DNA from: Bradyrhizobium diazoefficiens
GTDB taxonomy: Bacteria > Pseudomonadota > Alphaproteobacteria > Rhizobiales > Xanthobacteraceae
Direction: 5' to 3'
Assembly: GCF_018131015.1 (NCBI RefSeq)
Contig: NZ_JAFCJJ010000022.1
Span: 45,430-109,429 of the forward strand
DNA: 64,000 bases
Shown: positions 42,894-51,665 of the stretch, in pieces
Position numbering within the stretch: position 1 is the stretch's first letter
How the letters are laid out: each line of letters starts with the position of its first letter
Notes under the pieces: model-generated
Database searches by the model: none
The model's input: only the letters and a program-made list of their open reading frames with translations
What the model was told of the DNA's origin: nothing
Translations under genes and position numbers: made by a program

Positions 42894-42909
42894 AGTGATC
42901 TAGATCACT
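42894..42909. promoter_or_regulatory. FNR/CRP-like palindrome upstream of the DUF2147 gene
   Basis: AGTGATCTAGATCACT is a perfect 16-base palindrome 58 bases upstream of ATG 42968. Its core TGAT-CTAG-ATCA matches the FNR/FixK-type box TTGATNNNNATCAA except for the outermost T and A. Binding by an FNR/FixK- or CRP-family regulator is inference. Confidence 0.5.
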
Positions 42910-42967
42910 TTTCGCGATTGGGCCGGGGCGTAAGCCTCGTGCGGGGATCACCTCTCAGGAGACGGAA

Positions 42968-43849
42968 ATGAGGAAGCTGTTGGCCACGGCCGCATTCCTT
43001 TTGGCGAGCACCGCCGCGCAGGCGCAGTACCAGTTCGAATATGGCGGTCGCACCATCCGCATCGATCCCGACCGCGGCACGGTGCAGATCCCGGGTGTCT
43101 ACGACAACACCGGCCAGACCAAGGCGAAGAAGGCGAAGAAGAACGAGTCGAGCCCGCAGCCGCCGCAACAAGCCAGAACCGATCCGCAGGCCCCGGCCGC
43201 TCCCGCCGCAGCGCCGCCGCCAGCACCCGAACAGCCTCCGGCGGCCGCTGCAATCGCGCCGCCACCCGCTCCGCCACCGACCACGACCGCCAACAGCGCG
43301 CCGGCCGAGACAGCCGTGCTGCCGCCGCCCCCACCGCAGCCAGCGCCTGCGCCTGTCGAACAGCAGCAGGCGGCACCTGTCGCACCGCCCCCGACTGTCG
43401 CCGTGGCCCCGCCCCCGGGGCCGCCGCCTGCGACTGTCGCCGTCGCTCCGCCAGCGCCCCCGGCGTCACCTCCGCCTGCCCCGGCGCGTGCACCTGTTCA
43501 GGCCGCCGCAGTCGCGCCGGCTCCGGCCGCCGCGCCGACGCGCGAACCCACCTCGCCGCTCGGCATCTGGCTCACCGAAGAGAAGGAAGGCAAGATCCGC
43601 ATCGAGCAGTGCGGCACCAATCTGTGCGGCTATTCGGTCGACGCCAAGTCGAACCAGAACGGCGAGCAGATCCTGATCAACATGAAGCCCGGCAAGGACC
43701 AGAAATGGTCCGGCCGCATCCTCGATCCCAACACCGGCTCGACCTACGATTCCACGATCGCGATGAAGGGCACGGATCGCCTGCGCGTGCAGGGCTGCGC
43801 CTTCGGCGGCATGTTCTGCGGCGGCCAGACCTGGACGCGGGTGAACTGA
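42968..43849 (+). CDS. Secreted DUF2147 protein with Pro/Ala-rich linker
   Basis: 293 residues. Signal peptide MRKLLATAAFLLASTAAQAQ, a short basic segment (KAKKAKKNE), then about 125 residues that are almost only Pro, Ala, Val and Gln (a rigid or disordered envelope-spanning spacer). The C-terminal about 95 residues, SPLGIWLTEEKEGKIRIEQC, match DUF2147, a small beta-barrel periplasmic domain, ending GGMFCGGQTWTRV. An FNR-like palindrome lies upstream and a strong terminator follows. The likely location is the periplasm or outer membrane. Function unknown. Confidence 0.88.
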   Translation: MRKLLATAAFLLASTAAQAQYQFEYGGRTIRIDPDRGTVQIPGVYDNTGQTKAKKAKKNESSPQPPQQARTDPQAPAAPAAAPPPAPEQPPAAAAIAPPPAPPPTTTANSAPAETAVLPPPPPQPAPAPVEQQQAAPVAPPPTVAVAPPPGPPPATVAVAPPAPPASPPPAPARAPVQAAAVAPAPAAAPTREPTSPLGIWLTEEKEGKIRIEQCGTNLCGYSVDAKSNQNGEQILINMKPGKDQKWSGRILDPNTGSTYDSTIAMKGTDRLRVQGCAFGGMFCGGQTWTRVN

Positions 43850-43876
43850 GTTTCTTTCCCGACGATCATAGAAAGA

Positions 43877-43913
43877 GGGGCCGCGATCTGCGGCCCCCTT
43901 TATCTTTGTCTTT
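43877..43913 (+). terminator. Intrinsic terminator after the DUF2147 gene
   Basis: GGGGCCGC (43877-43884) pairs with GCGGCCCC (43890-43897) around GATCT, followed by CTTTATCTTTGTCTTT. It lies directly before the stop of the converging cupin gene. Confidence 0.88.
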
Positions 43914-44316
43914 AGCCCAGTGCTGCGCCGTATTCCGCGTCCGTCACCGGCTCGAGCCAGGTCGAGAACACGCCGTCGAGCGCTTCCTGCATGGCGATGT
44001 GGCACATGCTGTTGTTCGGCGAGGCGCCGTGCCAGTGCACTTCATTCGGCGGGATCCAGACGGTGTCGCCCGGACGGATTTCCTTGACCGGGCCGCCCTT
44101 GGTCTGGACGCGGCCGACGCCCGAGATCACGTAGAGCGTCTGCCCGAGCGGATGGTGATGCCAGTTGGTGCGGGCGCCCGGCTCGAACGAGACGCGCGAG
44201 CAGTTCAGCCGCGCCGGTGCCGGCGCCGTGTTGATGGGGTCCTGCAGCACGGTGCCGGTGAAGTTTTCCTTGGGCGCGCGGCGGGTCGGCCGCGTGCCGG
44301 CGACGGTGATCTCCAT
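43912..44316 (-). CDS. Cupin-domain protein
   Basis: 134 residues. A single conserved barrel with metal-binding motif 1 in ARTNWHHHPLGQTLYVISG (His-His-His cluster and Gln) and motif 2 near NEVHWHGASPNNSMCHIA (His). The PGDTVWIPPNEVHWHG segment is typical of small cupins attached to degradative or carboxymuconolactone-type functions. It lies 19 bases downstream of the RraA-like gene on the same strand, so the two probably share a transcript. Substrate unknown. Confidence 0.88.
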   Translation of the reverse strand: MEITVAGTRPTRRAPKENFTGTVLQDPINTAPAPARLNCSRVSFEPGARTNWHHHPLGQTLYVISGVGRVQTKGGPVKEIRPGDTVWIPPNEVHWHGASPNNSMCHIAMQEALDGVFSTWLEPVTDAEYGAALG

Positions 44317-44335
44317 GGGGGGTCCTCGCTTGCTG

Positions 44336-45034
44336 TTACTTCTTGCTGGCGGCGTAGCGCGCCTTGGTCTCGGCGTTCATGGGATAGAGGCCCGGCAGCG
44401 CCGCGCCGTTGTTCACCTCGTTGACGATCCAGGCTTCCATCCGTTCCTGCTCGACGCCCTCGGCAAGCACGTGGTCGAGCATCGCCTGCGGGATCAGGAC
44501 GCAGCCGTCCTGGTCAGCGACCACGACGTCGTTCGGGAACACCGCGACGCCGCCGCAGCCGATCGGCTCGCCCCAGCCGACGAAGGTGAGGCCCGCCACC
44601 GACGGCGGCGCGGCATAGCCGTCACACCACACCGGCAGGTTGGTTCCGAGCACGCCCTCGACGTCGCGCACCACGCCGTCGGTGACGAGCGCGGTGACGC
44701 CGCGCTTGACCATGCGGGCGCAGAGAATGTCGCCGAAGATGCCGGCATCGGTGATGCCCATGGCATCGACCACGGCGATGCAGCCCTCCGGCATCGCCTC
44801 GATCGCGGTGCGGGTCGAGATCGGCGACGACCAGGATTCCGGCGTCGCCAAATCCTCGCGCGCCGGCACGAAGCGCAGCGTGAAGGCCGGTCCCACCAGG
44901 CGCGGCAGGCCCGGGCGCAGCGGGCGCGCGCCGCGCATCCAGACATTGCGCAGGCCCTTCTTCAGCAGGACCGTGGTTATGGTGGCAGTGGTGATGCCGG
45001 CGAGGGTCTTGCGGGCTTCGGGGGACAGCGACAT
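44336..45034 (-). CDS. RraA-like family protein
   Basis: 232 residues from ATG 45034. The RraA/HMG aldolase fold is recognisable by VGPAFTLRFVPAREDL, GCIAVVDAMGITDAGIFGD and VTALVTDGVVRDVEG (the DG-x-R-D motif), then CGGVAVFPNDVVVADQDGCV. Members without the RNase E-inhibiting features are usually 4-hydroxy-4-methyl-2-oxoglutarate or oxaloacetate lyases. An enzymatic role is as likely as RNase regulation. It is followed by the cupin gene. Confidence 0.87.
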   Translation of the reverse strand: MSLSPEARKTLAGITTATITTVLLKKGLRNVWMRGARPLRPGLPRLVGPAFTLRFVPAREDLATPESWSSPISTRTAIEAMPEGCIAVVDAMGITDAGIFGDILCARMVKRGVTALVTDGVVRDVEGVLGTNLPVWCDGYAAPPSVAGLTFVGWGEPIGCGGVAVFPNDVVVADQDGCVLIPQAMLDHVLAEGVEQERMEAWIVNEVNNGAALPGLYPMNAETKARYAASKK

Positions 45035-45257
45035 GGAAACAGACGAGCTCCGGAGGGGCGAAAAGGATGCCGCGCATCTTGCGAGCCGGGCGCTTGCCGT
45101 CAAGGGCCAAGAACGGGGACCGCAGGGCTGTTATGCGACGCGATAACAAGGCTTTATCGGACGGTCTTGCATTGCGGGCGCATCTAGGCGAAGCAGAGAT
45201 GACGCGGACCTCAAGGCTGGGCCCGCGCTTGTCCCCGAGGCGCAGTTTCGACAGCTC

Positions 45258-45989
45258 ATGGCCGCGACGCTTCCCCCGCTCCGCCTGCTCGCCAGTGGCG
45301 ACAGTGCCGTCACGGTTGAGTTCAGCCGCACCATCGACGACGAGGCCAACCAGCGCGTGCTGGCGCTCGACAAGGCGCTCGCAGCCGCAGGCATCGACGG
45401 CATCACCGAGGCCGTGCCGACCTATCGCTCGCTGCTCGTGCATTACGATCCCAACCAGATCGGCTTCGACGCGCTCGGCGAGAAGCTGCTCGCGCTCGCC
45501 GGCGAGCCGCTGCCGCCGGCCACCAGGGCGCGCCGCTGGCGCATCCCGGTCGCCTATGGCGGCGAGCACGGCATCGATCTGGAGGATGTCGCAAAAGCGC
45601 TGAACACGACGCCGGACGATATCGTGGCGCGCCACACCGGCGGCGACTACCGCGTTGCCATGATCGGCTTCACGCCGGGCTGGTCCTATCTCAGCGGCCT
45701 GGATCCATCGCTGCACATGTCGCGGCGGCAGTCACCGCGGCTGCTCACGCCGGCCGGCACGATCTCGATCGGCGGCGTCCAGGCCGGCATCCAGTGCCTG
45801 GCTGCCCCCAGCGGCTGGCATCTGCTCGGCCGCACGCCGGTGCGGACCTATCAGCTCCACCGGAATCCGACCTTCCTCACCGAACCCGGTGATCGCGTGA
45901 CGTTTTTCGCCATCGACCATAAGACCTTCGAGGAGCAGGACCGCGCCGCCGAAGCCGGCGAGATCGTCGCCGAGCAGGTGGTCGCATGA
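45258..45989 (+). CDS. pxpB: 5-oxoprolinase subunit PxpB (KipI family)
   Basis: 243 residues. Starts RLLASGDSAVTVEFSRTIDD and carries the family motif DIVARHTGGDYRVAMIGFTP followed by GWSYLSGLDPSLHM, with PRLLTPAGTISIGG. PxpB works with PxpC and PxpA to hydrolyse 5-oxoproline (pyroglutamate) to glutamate with ATP. It overlaps pxpC by four bases, and pxpA follows 26 bases later, giving the complete pxpBCA operon. Confidence 0.94.
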   Translation: MAATLPPLRLLASGDSAVTVEFSRTIDDEANQRVLALDKALAAAGIDGITEAVPTYRSLLVHYDPNQIGFDALGEKLLALAGEPLPPATRARRWRIPVAYGGEHGIDLEDVAKALNTTPDDIVARHTGGDYRVAMIGFTPGWSYLSGLDPSLHMSRRQSPRLLTPAGTISIGGVQAGIQCLAAPSGWHLLGRTPVRTYQLHRNPTFLTEPGDRVTFFAIDHKTFEEQDRAAEAGEIVAEQVVA

Positions 45990-47023
45990 GCCGGCTCGTC
46001 GTCGCCAGCATCGGGCCTGCGAGCTCCGTCCAGGACGGCGGACGGCACGGCACGCAGCGCTATGGCCTGACGCCGAGCGGGGCGATGGACCGGCTGGCGC
46101 TGGCAGCGGCGAACACTCTTGTCGGCAACGAGGCGTTCGCGGCCGCTGTCGAGATCGGTCCGTTCGGCGCCGCGTTCACCGCGCGTGACGGCGCCGTGCG
46201 CGTCGCGATCGCGGGCGCGCCGCGCAACGCCGACGTCGCCGGGAAACCGGTGGCCATGGACACCTCCGTGACGCTGCAGGATGGCGAGACGCTGACGCTC
46301 GGCTTTGCCCGCGGCGGCGCCTTCAGCTATCTCGCGATCGAAAGCGGGATCAGGGGCGAGGCGGTGTTCGGCAGCCTCGCAGTCAACGCCCGCGCAGGGC
46401 TGGGCAGCCCCTACCCGCGCCCGCTGCAGGCCGGCGACGAATTCAGCGTCGATGCCGCGAGCGGCGCGCCCGACCTGCGCATCGAGCTGCCGAAGCCGGC
46501 AACAGGCCCGATCCGCGTCGTGCTGGGCCCGCAGGACGACGAGTTCGACGACGCCAACAAGGCGCTGTTCCTGGAGAGCGAGTGGAAGATCTCGGCGACC
46601 TCGGATCGCATGGGCTACCGGCTCGAAGGCCCGCCGATCAAGCATATGCACGGCCACAACATCGTCTCCGACGGCACCGTCAACGGCAGCATCCAGGTGC
46701 CCGGCAACGGCGCGCCGATCGCGCTGATGATGGACCGCGGCACTTCCGGCGGCTACCCGAAGATCGCAACGGTGATCACCGCGGATGTCGGCCGGCTGGC
46801 GCAGACTTCGGCGGGAACGGCGTTCCGCTTCGAGGCCGTCAGCATGGCCGAGGCGCAGGACGAGGCGCGCAAATTCGCGCAGCTGATCCGCAGCCTGCCC
46901 GATCGCTTGCGCCCGCTCGACAGCACCGCGCTCAACATCGAGGCGCTCAGCGATGCCAATGTCGCAGGCTATGCGGTGAGCGCCATGGATGCCGGGACCT
47001 GGCAGGTCACGGCGGAGCCGTAA
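45986..47023 (+). CDS. pxpC: 5-oxoprolinase subunit PxpC (biotin-dependent carboxyltransferase-like)
   Basis: 345 residues. The N-terminal SIGPASSVQDGGRHGTQRYG and SGAMDRLALAAAN are the KipA/allophanate-hydrolase C-type signature; RMGYRLEGP and SDGTVNGSIQVPGNGAPIAL, followed by MMDRGTSGGYPK, also fit. It pairs with PxpB. Confidence 0.94.
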   Translation: MSRLVVASIGPASSVQDGGRHGTQRYGLTPSGAMDRLALAAANTLVGNEAFAAAVEIGPFGAAFTARDGAVRVAIAGAPRNADVAGKPVAMDTSVTLQDGETLTLGFARGGAFSYLAIESGIRGEAVFGSLAVNARAGLGSPYPRPLQAGDEFSVDAASGAPDLRIELPKPATGPIRVVLGPQDDEFDDANKALFLESEWKISATSDRMGYRLEGPPIKHMHGHNIVSDGTVNGSIQVPGNGAPIALMMDRGTSGGYPKIATVITADVGRLAQTSAGTAFRFEAVSMAEAQDEARKFAQLIRSLPDRLRPLDSTALNIEALSDANVAGYAVSAMDAGTWQVTAEP

Positions 47024-47049
47024 GCGACAACAAGACCGGAGGAGCACCC

Positions 47050-47820
47050 ATGAAGACAGTCGACCTCAACTGCGACCTCGGCGAAGGTTTTGGCGCGTGG
47101 GAGATGGGCAACGACGCCGCGATGATCGAGCTGGCGAGCTCGGTCAACGTCGCCTGCGGCTTCCATGCCGGCGATCCCGACATCATGCGGCGCACGGTCG
47201 AGCTTGCAAAGGCGCGCGGCGTCTCGGTCGGCGCCCATCCCGGATACCGCGACCTGCACGGCTTTGGCCGGCATCCGATCGCGGGCCTGAAGGCCTCCGA
47301 GATCGAGAACCTCGTCGCCTACCAGATCGGCGCGCTGCAGGCGATCGCGATCGCCGCAGGCCACAAGGTGACGCATGTGAAGGCGCATGGCGCGCTCTCC
47401 AACGTCGCCTGCGAGGACGACATGACGGCGAAGGCGATCGCCGCCGGCATCAAGGCGGTCGACCCCAGCCTGATCTTCGTCGTGCTCGCCAATTCAAAAC
47501 TGGTGAAGGCCGGCGAGGACGCCAATCTGCCGATGGTGCACGAGGTGTTCGCCGACCGCGCCTATGAGGACGACGGCAACCTCGTCTCGCGCAAGAAGCC
47601 CGGCGCGGTGCTGCACGATGCCAGGGCGATCGCCGATCGCGTGGTGCGCATGGTGCAGGACGGCGCCGTGGTCTCGGTCACCGGCAAGGTCATCAAGATG
47701 CGCACCGACACGGTCTGCATCCACGGCGATACGCCCGGTGCTGTCGATATCGCGCGCGGCCTGCGGAAGGCGCTGAAGGATGCGGGGATCGAGGTCGCGC
47801 CGTTCAGGCGCGGGGCGTGA
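47050..47820 (+). CDS. pxpA: 5-oxoprolinase subunit PxpA (LamB/YcsF family)
   Basis: 256 residues from ATG 47050 (GGAG upstream). MKTVDLNCDLGEGFGAWEMG and SVNVACGFHAGDPDIMRRTV, then GAHPGYRDLHGFGR are the LamB/YcsF hallmarks with clustered metal- or substrate-binding Asp/His residues. The last motif TDTVCIHGDTPGAVD is also present. It is the third subunit of the 5-oxoprolinase. Confidence 0.95.
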   Translation: MKTVDLNCDLGEGFGAWEMGNDAAMIELASSVNVACGFHAGDPDIMRRTVELAKARGVSVGAHPGYRDLHGFGRHPIAGLKASEIENLVAYQIGALQAIAIAAGHKVTHVKAHGALSNVACEDDMTAKAIAAGIKAVDPSLIFVVLANSKLVKAGEDANLPMVHEVFADRAYEDDGNLVSRKKPGAVLHDARAIADRVVRMVQDGAVVSVTGKVIKMRTDTVCIHGDTPGAVDIARGLRKALKDAGIEVAPFRRGA

Positions 47821-47973
47821 TCAGAACGGATGCACCGACAGCGTGCCGAACACGATGGCGGTGATGACGGCGAAGGCGCTGTAGAGGGCGACGTGATTGA
47901 GGCTCGCCCCGGTCCGGCGCGAGAGCGAGCGCGCGTAGAAGTGTAGTCTCGCTTCCGCCGACAGTTCGCGCAT
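47821..47973 (-). CDS. Small membrane protein, 50 residues
   Basis: ATG 47973 is preceded by GGAGA at six bases, an excellent initiation signal. The product begins MRELSAEARLHFYARSLSRR, a charged N-terminus, then has one hydrophobic span (LNHVALYSAFAVITAIVFGT) and ends SVHPF. The stop abuts the pxpA stop tail to tail. Similar peptides occur in Bradyrhizobium (recollection). Function unknown. Confidence 0.8.
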   Translation of the reverse strand: MRELSAEARLHFYARSLSRRTGASLNHVALYSAFAVITAIVFGTLSVHPF

Positions 47974-48267
47974 CGCCGATCTCCAACGTTCCATTCGGCA
48001 GATTATGAAGGGACGCCCCCGGGCGTAGGCAAGACGGCGGCAGAAATAGCGATGCGAGTTCTCCGCAAGGCGCCCATCGCAGGCTCAGATTTCTCCGATC
48101 GGCCGGTTCCGAGAATCTTATTCGGTAGAATCCGAGGCGATTGGAACCGGTTCCGGTTCCCGGAATCAAAAATGTCGAAAACAACCCCATGCACTGATGC
48201 CGGCCTGTGCCGGCGAGCGGCCTCGCGGTTGCGCCGCGAGACCGATTAAGCCTGATCAACCCGTGCC

Positions 48268-49875
48268 TTAGTACACGTCAGCCTGGAAGCGCCCCGTCTT
48301 CTTGAGCTCGGCGACGAAGCTCACGGCTTCATCGGTCGAACGCGCGCCGAACTGGGCGACGATGTCGACCAAGGCGCGCTCGACATCCTTGGCCATGCGC
48401 TTGGCATCGCCGCAGATGTAGAAATGCGCGCCCTCGGCAAGCCACGTCCACACCTCGCGGCCGACCTCGCGCATGCGGTCCTGCACGTAGAACTTCTTCT
48501 CGCCGTCGCGCGACCAGGCCAGCGACATCCGCGTCAGCAATCCCGAGGTCTTCATGGCGTTGAGCTCATCGCGGTAGAAGAAATCGCAATCGCTGCGCTG
48601 GTGACCGAAGAACAGCCAGTTCTTGCCCGCCGCCCCGGTCGCCTTGCGGTCGAGCAGGAAGGCGCGGAACGGCGCAATCCCGGTGCCGGGGCCGATCATG
48701 ATCACCGGCGTCTTCGGGTCCTGCGGCAGGCCAAAACCGTGCGCCTTCTGCACATAGACCTTGAGCTTCTCGCCCTCGTTGATGCGTTCGCCGAGGAAGG
48801 TCGAGGCAACGCCGAGCCGCTTGCGCTTGCCGATCACGTAGCGCACGGAGTCCACCGTCAGCGACAGTTTTCCCGGCGTCGCGTTGTGCGACGAGGAGAT
48901 CGAGTAGAGCCGCGGCTGCAGCGGCTCCAGCGCCTCGACGAAGGCTTCGGGATGCGGCCGCGTCCCGGAAAATTTCTGCAGCGCCGCCATCACGTCGAGC
49001 GTTGCGGCGTCGCCGTCGGGATCCTCGCCTTGCGCCAGCGCTCGCGCCTTCTCGCGCTGCGCGCCGCCGGTGATGAAGGAGATCAACTCGAACAGCGTGT
49101 CGGGTGCCGGCGACAGCGAGACGTCATCGGTCAGCGCCTCGCGCAGCGTCTTGCCGTTGACTTTTGTGGTGTGGGATGCGCCGAGCAGCGCGATGATCTG
49201 GTCGACGAGGCCGACATCGTTGCGTGCGAACACGCCGAAGGAGTCGCCGACGACATAGTCGAGCTTGCTCGCGGAAAGATCGAACTCGACATGGTAGGTC
49301 TCCTTCTCGGAGGCGCCCTTGTTGAGCAGGCGCCGGGACAGGAAGGTCGCCTCGGTCGGGTTGTCGCGCGAGCGGCCGGGCTCGGCGATGGTCACGGTGA
49401 CGGCGGGGGCCGCCACCGTATCGGCCTTGTCACCCGCCTTCGGCGCCGGCGCCTTGTCGAGCTCCTCGTAAAGCGACTTCAGCATCCGCGCGGTCTCCTT
49501 GCCGCCGGGAACGCAGAGGTTGAGCCGCGCCTCGCTACGGCCCGCGATCGCCTCCGAATAGTCGTGGCAATTGTAGCCGCACTGGCCGCAATCCTGCTGC
49601 GCCATCGCCGCCATCATCTTGCGGCGCACGGGACGGCCCTCGGCGAGCTTCATCCGCTCGGTGATCGGCATGGTCTGGTCGTGCCACGGCGCTTCGCCAT
49701 CGTCGCCATCGCCAGTCGGCATGACGGCGGCGCCCTGCTCCGGAGACAGCGGCGCGGCCACATCGGGCGACAGCAGGCCAGCGAAGAAGCCGTTCAGCCA
49801 GGAGCGCTGCGCCTCGGAGAACGGGGCGCTGGTCGGGATGATATCGAGCCTCGGCGGGGGCGTGATCTGGTTCAT
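48268..49875 (-). CDS. CysJ-like NADPH flavoprotein with Fe-S domain instead of flavodoxin
   Basis: 535 residues. The C-terminal about 380 residues are a CysJ/cytochrome P450 reductase-type FAD/NADPH module: FAD binding RLYSISSSHNATPGK, the GVASTFLGERI segment, NADPH binding PVIMIGPGTGIAPFRAFL and the YICGDAKRMAKDV end. The usual N-terminal FMN flavodoxin domain is absent. Instead residues 90-125 hold a four-cysteine motif (Cys96-x2-Cys99-x3-Cys103-x17-Cys121, DCGQCGYNCHDYSEA and LCVPGGKE) of the RnfB-type putative Fe-S domain. It would pass electrons FAD to Fe-S to the adjacent nitrite or sulfite reductase, with which it shares a four-base overlap. Confidence 0.9.
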   Translation of the reverse strand: MNQITPPPRLDIIPTSAPFSEAQRSWLNGFFAGLLSPDVAAPLSPEQGAAVMPTGDGDDGEAPWHDQTMPITERMKLAEGRPVRRKMMAAMAQQDCGQCGYNCHDYSEAIAGRSEARLNLCVPGGKETARMLKSLYEELDKAPAPKAGDKADTVAAPAVTVTIAEPGRSRDNPTEATFLSRRLLNKGASEKETYHVEFDLSASKLDYVVGDSFGVFARNDVGLVDQIIALLGASHTTKVNGKTLREALTDDVSLSPAPDTLFELISFITGGAQREKARALAQGEDPDGDAATLDVMAALQKFSGTRPHPEAFVEALEPLQPRLYSISSSHNATPGKLSLTVDSVRYVIGKRKRLGVASTFLGERINEGEKLKVYVQKAHGFGLPQDPKTPVIMIGPGTGIAPFRAFLLDRKATGAAGKNWLFFGHQRSDCDFFYRDELNAMKTSGLLTRMSLAWSRDGEKKFYVQDRMREVGREVWTWLAEGAHFYICGDAKRMAKDVERALVDIVAQFGARSTDEAVSFVAELKKTGRFQADVY

Positions 49876-51665
49876 GCGGTCACCTTGGCGTCAGTCGATT
49901 GGGCGTCTGCAAGCTTGCGCAGCGTCTCGCCATCGTGGCGGCGTGCGAAGGACAGGAAGGTTTCGTCGGGCGAGGCTCGGTGGGCGATATAGGCCTTGAG
50001 CAGCGCCTCGACCGTCTTCGGCGCGTCCTCGGCCTTGAGGTCGTGATAGACCTCCTGCCCGACATCGGCATCGGGGCCGAAGCCGCCGCCGGTGAAGAGG
50101 TGATAGCCCTCGACCGTATCCTCCTCGCCGACCGGCACGCGCGCGCCGATCAATCCGATGTCGCTGATGTAATGCTGCGCGCAGGAATGGTGGCAGCCGG
50201 TGACATGGATGTTGACCGGCTTGTCCATGGCGACGCGCGGCTCGCACCAGTCACCGATCTCGGCGGCGTGGCGCTTGGTGTTGGAGGCGGCGAAGCGGCA
50301 GCCGGCATTGCCAGTGCAGGCGATCAGGCCGGCACGGATGTGGGAGGCCTCGACCGCGAGCCCAATCGCCTTGATCGCGGCAATGGCGAGCTCGACATTT
50401 TCGTCGCGCACGCCCGGGATCAAGAGGTTCTGCCAGACCGTCAGGCGGATCTCGCCGTCGCCGAGGTCGCGCGCGACCTTGGCGAGGCCGCGCATCTGGT
50501 CGCAACTGAGCTTGCCGAGCGCAAGCGACAGGCCGATCCAGTTCAGTCCCTCCTGCTTCTGCTTGTGCACGCCGATATGGGCCATGCGGTCTGCTACGGG
50601 GCGCGGCGCGAACGCCTCCTCGGGCACGCGCGCGAACGGGGTCTTCAGGCGTTCCTCGACGTGCCTGAGGAAGCCGTCATGGCCCATCGTATCCAGTACG
50701 TATTTCAGCCGCGCCTTGTTGCGGTTGGTGCGGTCGCCATGCTCGATGAACACGCGCACGATGGCGTCGGCCACCGCGGTCGCCTGCTCCGGCCTCACGA
50801 TGATGCCGGAGTATTTTGCGAAATCCCTGTGTCCGGTGATGCCGCCGAGACCGAGGCGAAACCAGACCCCGGGCTCGACGCCAAAGCCGTCCTTCACCTC
50901 GAAGGCGGTGAAGGCGATGTCGTTGGTCTCCTCGAGCACCGCGATCCGGCCGGCGCCGTCGAAGGCGACGTTGAACTTGCGCGGCAGCCCGTAGAGCGAG
51001 CGGTCGTTGAGGATGTGATAGTGCCATTCGCGCGCGAACGGGCGCGTGTCGATCAGCTCCTGCGGATCGATGCCGGCCGTTGGCGTGCCCGTCACGTTGC
51101 GGATGTTGTCGGCGCCGGAGCCGCGCGAGCACAGACCGAGGTCCTGGATGCCCTCGATCAGTTTCGTCGCGTGCTTCGGCGGCAGCTCGCGGAGCTGGAG
51201 GTTGGCGCGCGTCGTGACGTGGCTGTAGGGACCGCAGAGTTCGTCGGCGAGATCGGCAAGCCCCGACAACTGCCAGTGCTTCATGATGCCGTTCGGGATG
51301 CGCAGGCGGCACATGTAGGAGTCCTGCGTCGGCGCGACGTAGAAGATCCCGTAATAGCGCCAGCGGAAATTGTCGGCGGGACTGGGCGGCGCATTGTCGA
51401 GCGCCTGCTGGCGGAGCCGCGGCCAGGCATCGAAGGGATGTTCGTCGCGCTTGAACTTCTCCTGGTCCGCGAGCTTCTTGCCCGACGCGACGACCTTGTC
51501 CTGCGCCTTGATGTGCGCGGCGTCGGGACCGGTCGGCTCGGCATTCGCCTTCCCGGCGCCGCCGAAGCCGCGGCCGACCCGGCTGATCTGCAGGCCGCTC
51601 GTAAAACCTTCGAGATAACGCTTCTGCTCGTCCGTAAAGTCGACTGCGACGGATTCCAGTTTCAT
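49872..51665 (-). CDS. nirA: NirA-family assimilatory nitrite reductase (siroheme/4Fe-4S)
   Basis: 597 residues from ATG 51665. Two ferredoxin-like half-domains and two siroheme/Fe-S domains are present. The 4Fe-4S and siroheme cysteines appear as ACTGNAGCRF (Cys-x5-Cys) and TGCHHSCAQHY (Cys-x3-Cys), with TTRANLQLRELP for siroheme phosphates. NirA enzymes reduce nitrite (or sulfite) by six electrons to ammonia (sulfide). The context decides for nitrite: nasS and nasT lie immediately upstream, a structured leader precedes it, and a reductase partner follows. The long N-terminal 75-residue extension is typical of NirA proteins from actinobacteria and rhizobia. Confidence 0.92.
   Translation of the reverse strand: MKLESVAVDFTDEQKRYLEGFTSGLQISRVGRGFGGAGKANAEPTGPDAAHIKAQDKVVASGKKLADQEKFKRDEHPFDAWPRLRQQALDNAPPSPADNFRWRYYGIFYVAPTQDSYMCRLRIPNGIMKHWQLSGLADLADELCGPYSHVTTRANLQLRELPPKHATKLIEGIQDLGLCSRGSGADNIRNVTGTPTAGIDPQELIDTRPFAREWHYHILNDRSLYGLPRKFNVAFDGAGRIAVLEETNDIAFTAFEVKDGFGVEPGVWFRLGLGGITGHRDFAKYSGIIVRPEQATAVADAIVRVFIEHGDRTNRNKARLKYVLDTMGHDGFLRHVEERLKTPFARVPEEAFAPRPVADRMAHIGVHKQKQEGLNWIGLSLALGKLSCDQMRGLAKVARDLGDGEIRLTVWQNLLIPGVRDENVELAIAAIKAIGLAVEASHIRAGLIACTGNAGCRFAASNTKRHAAEIGDWCEPRVAMDKPVNIHVTGCHHSCAQHYISDIGLIGARVPVGEEDTVEGYHLFTGGGFGPDADVGQEVYHDLKAEDAPKTVEALLKAYIAHRASPDETFLSFARRHDGETLRKLADAQSTDAKVTA

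Noticed and set aside
48050..48180. Inverted-looking GGTTCC/GGAACC elements between the small membrane gene and the CysJ-like gene
   Set aside because: Short, scattered and not followed by a T run; no terminator or operator could be supported.
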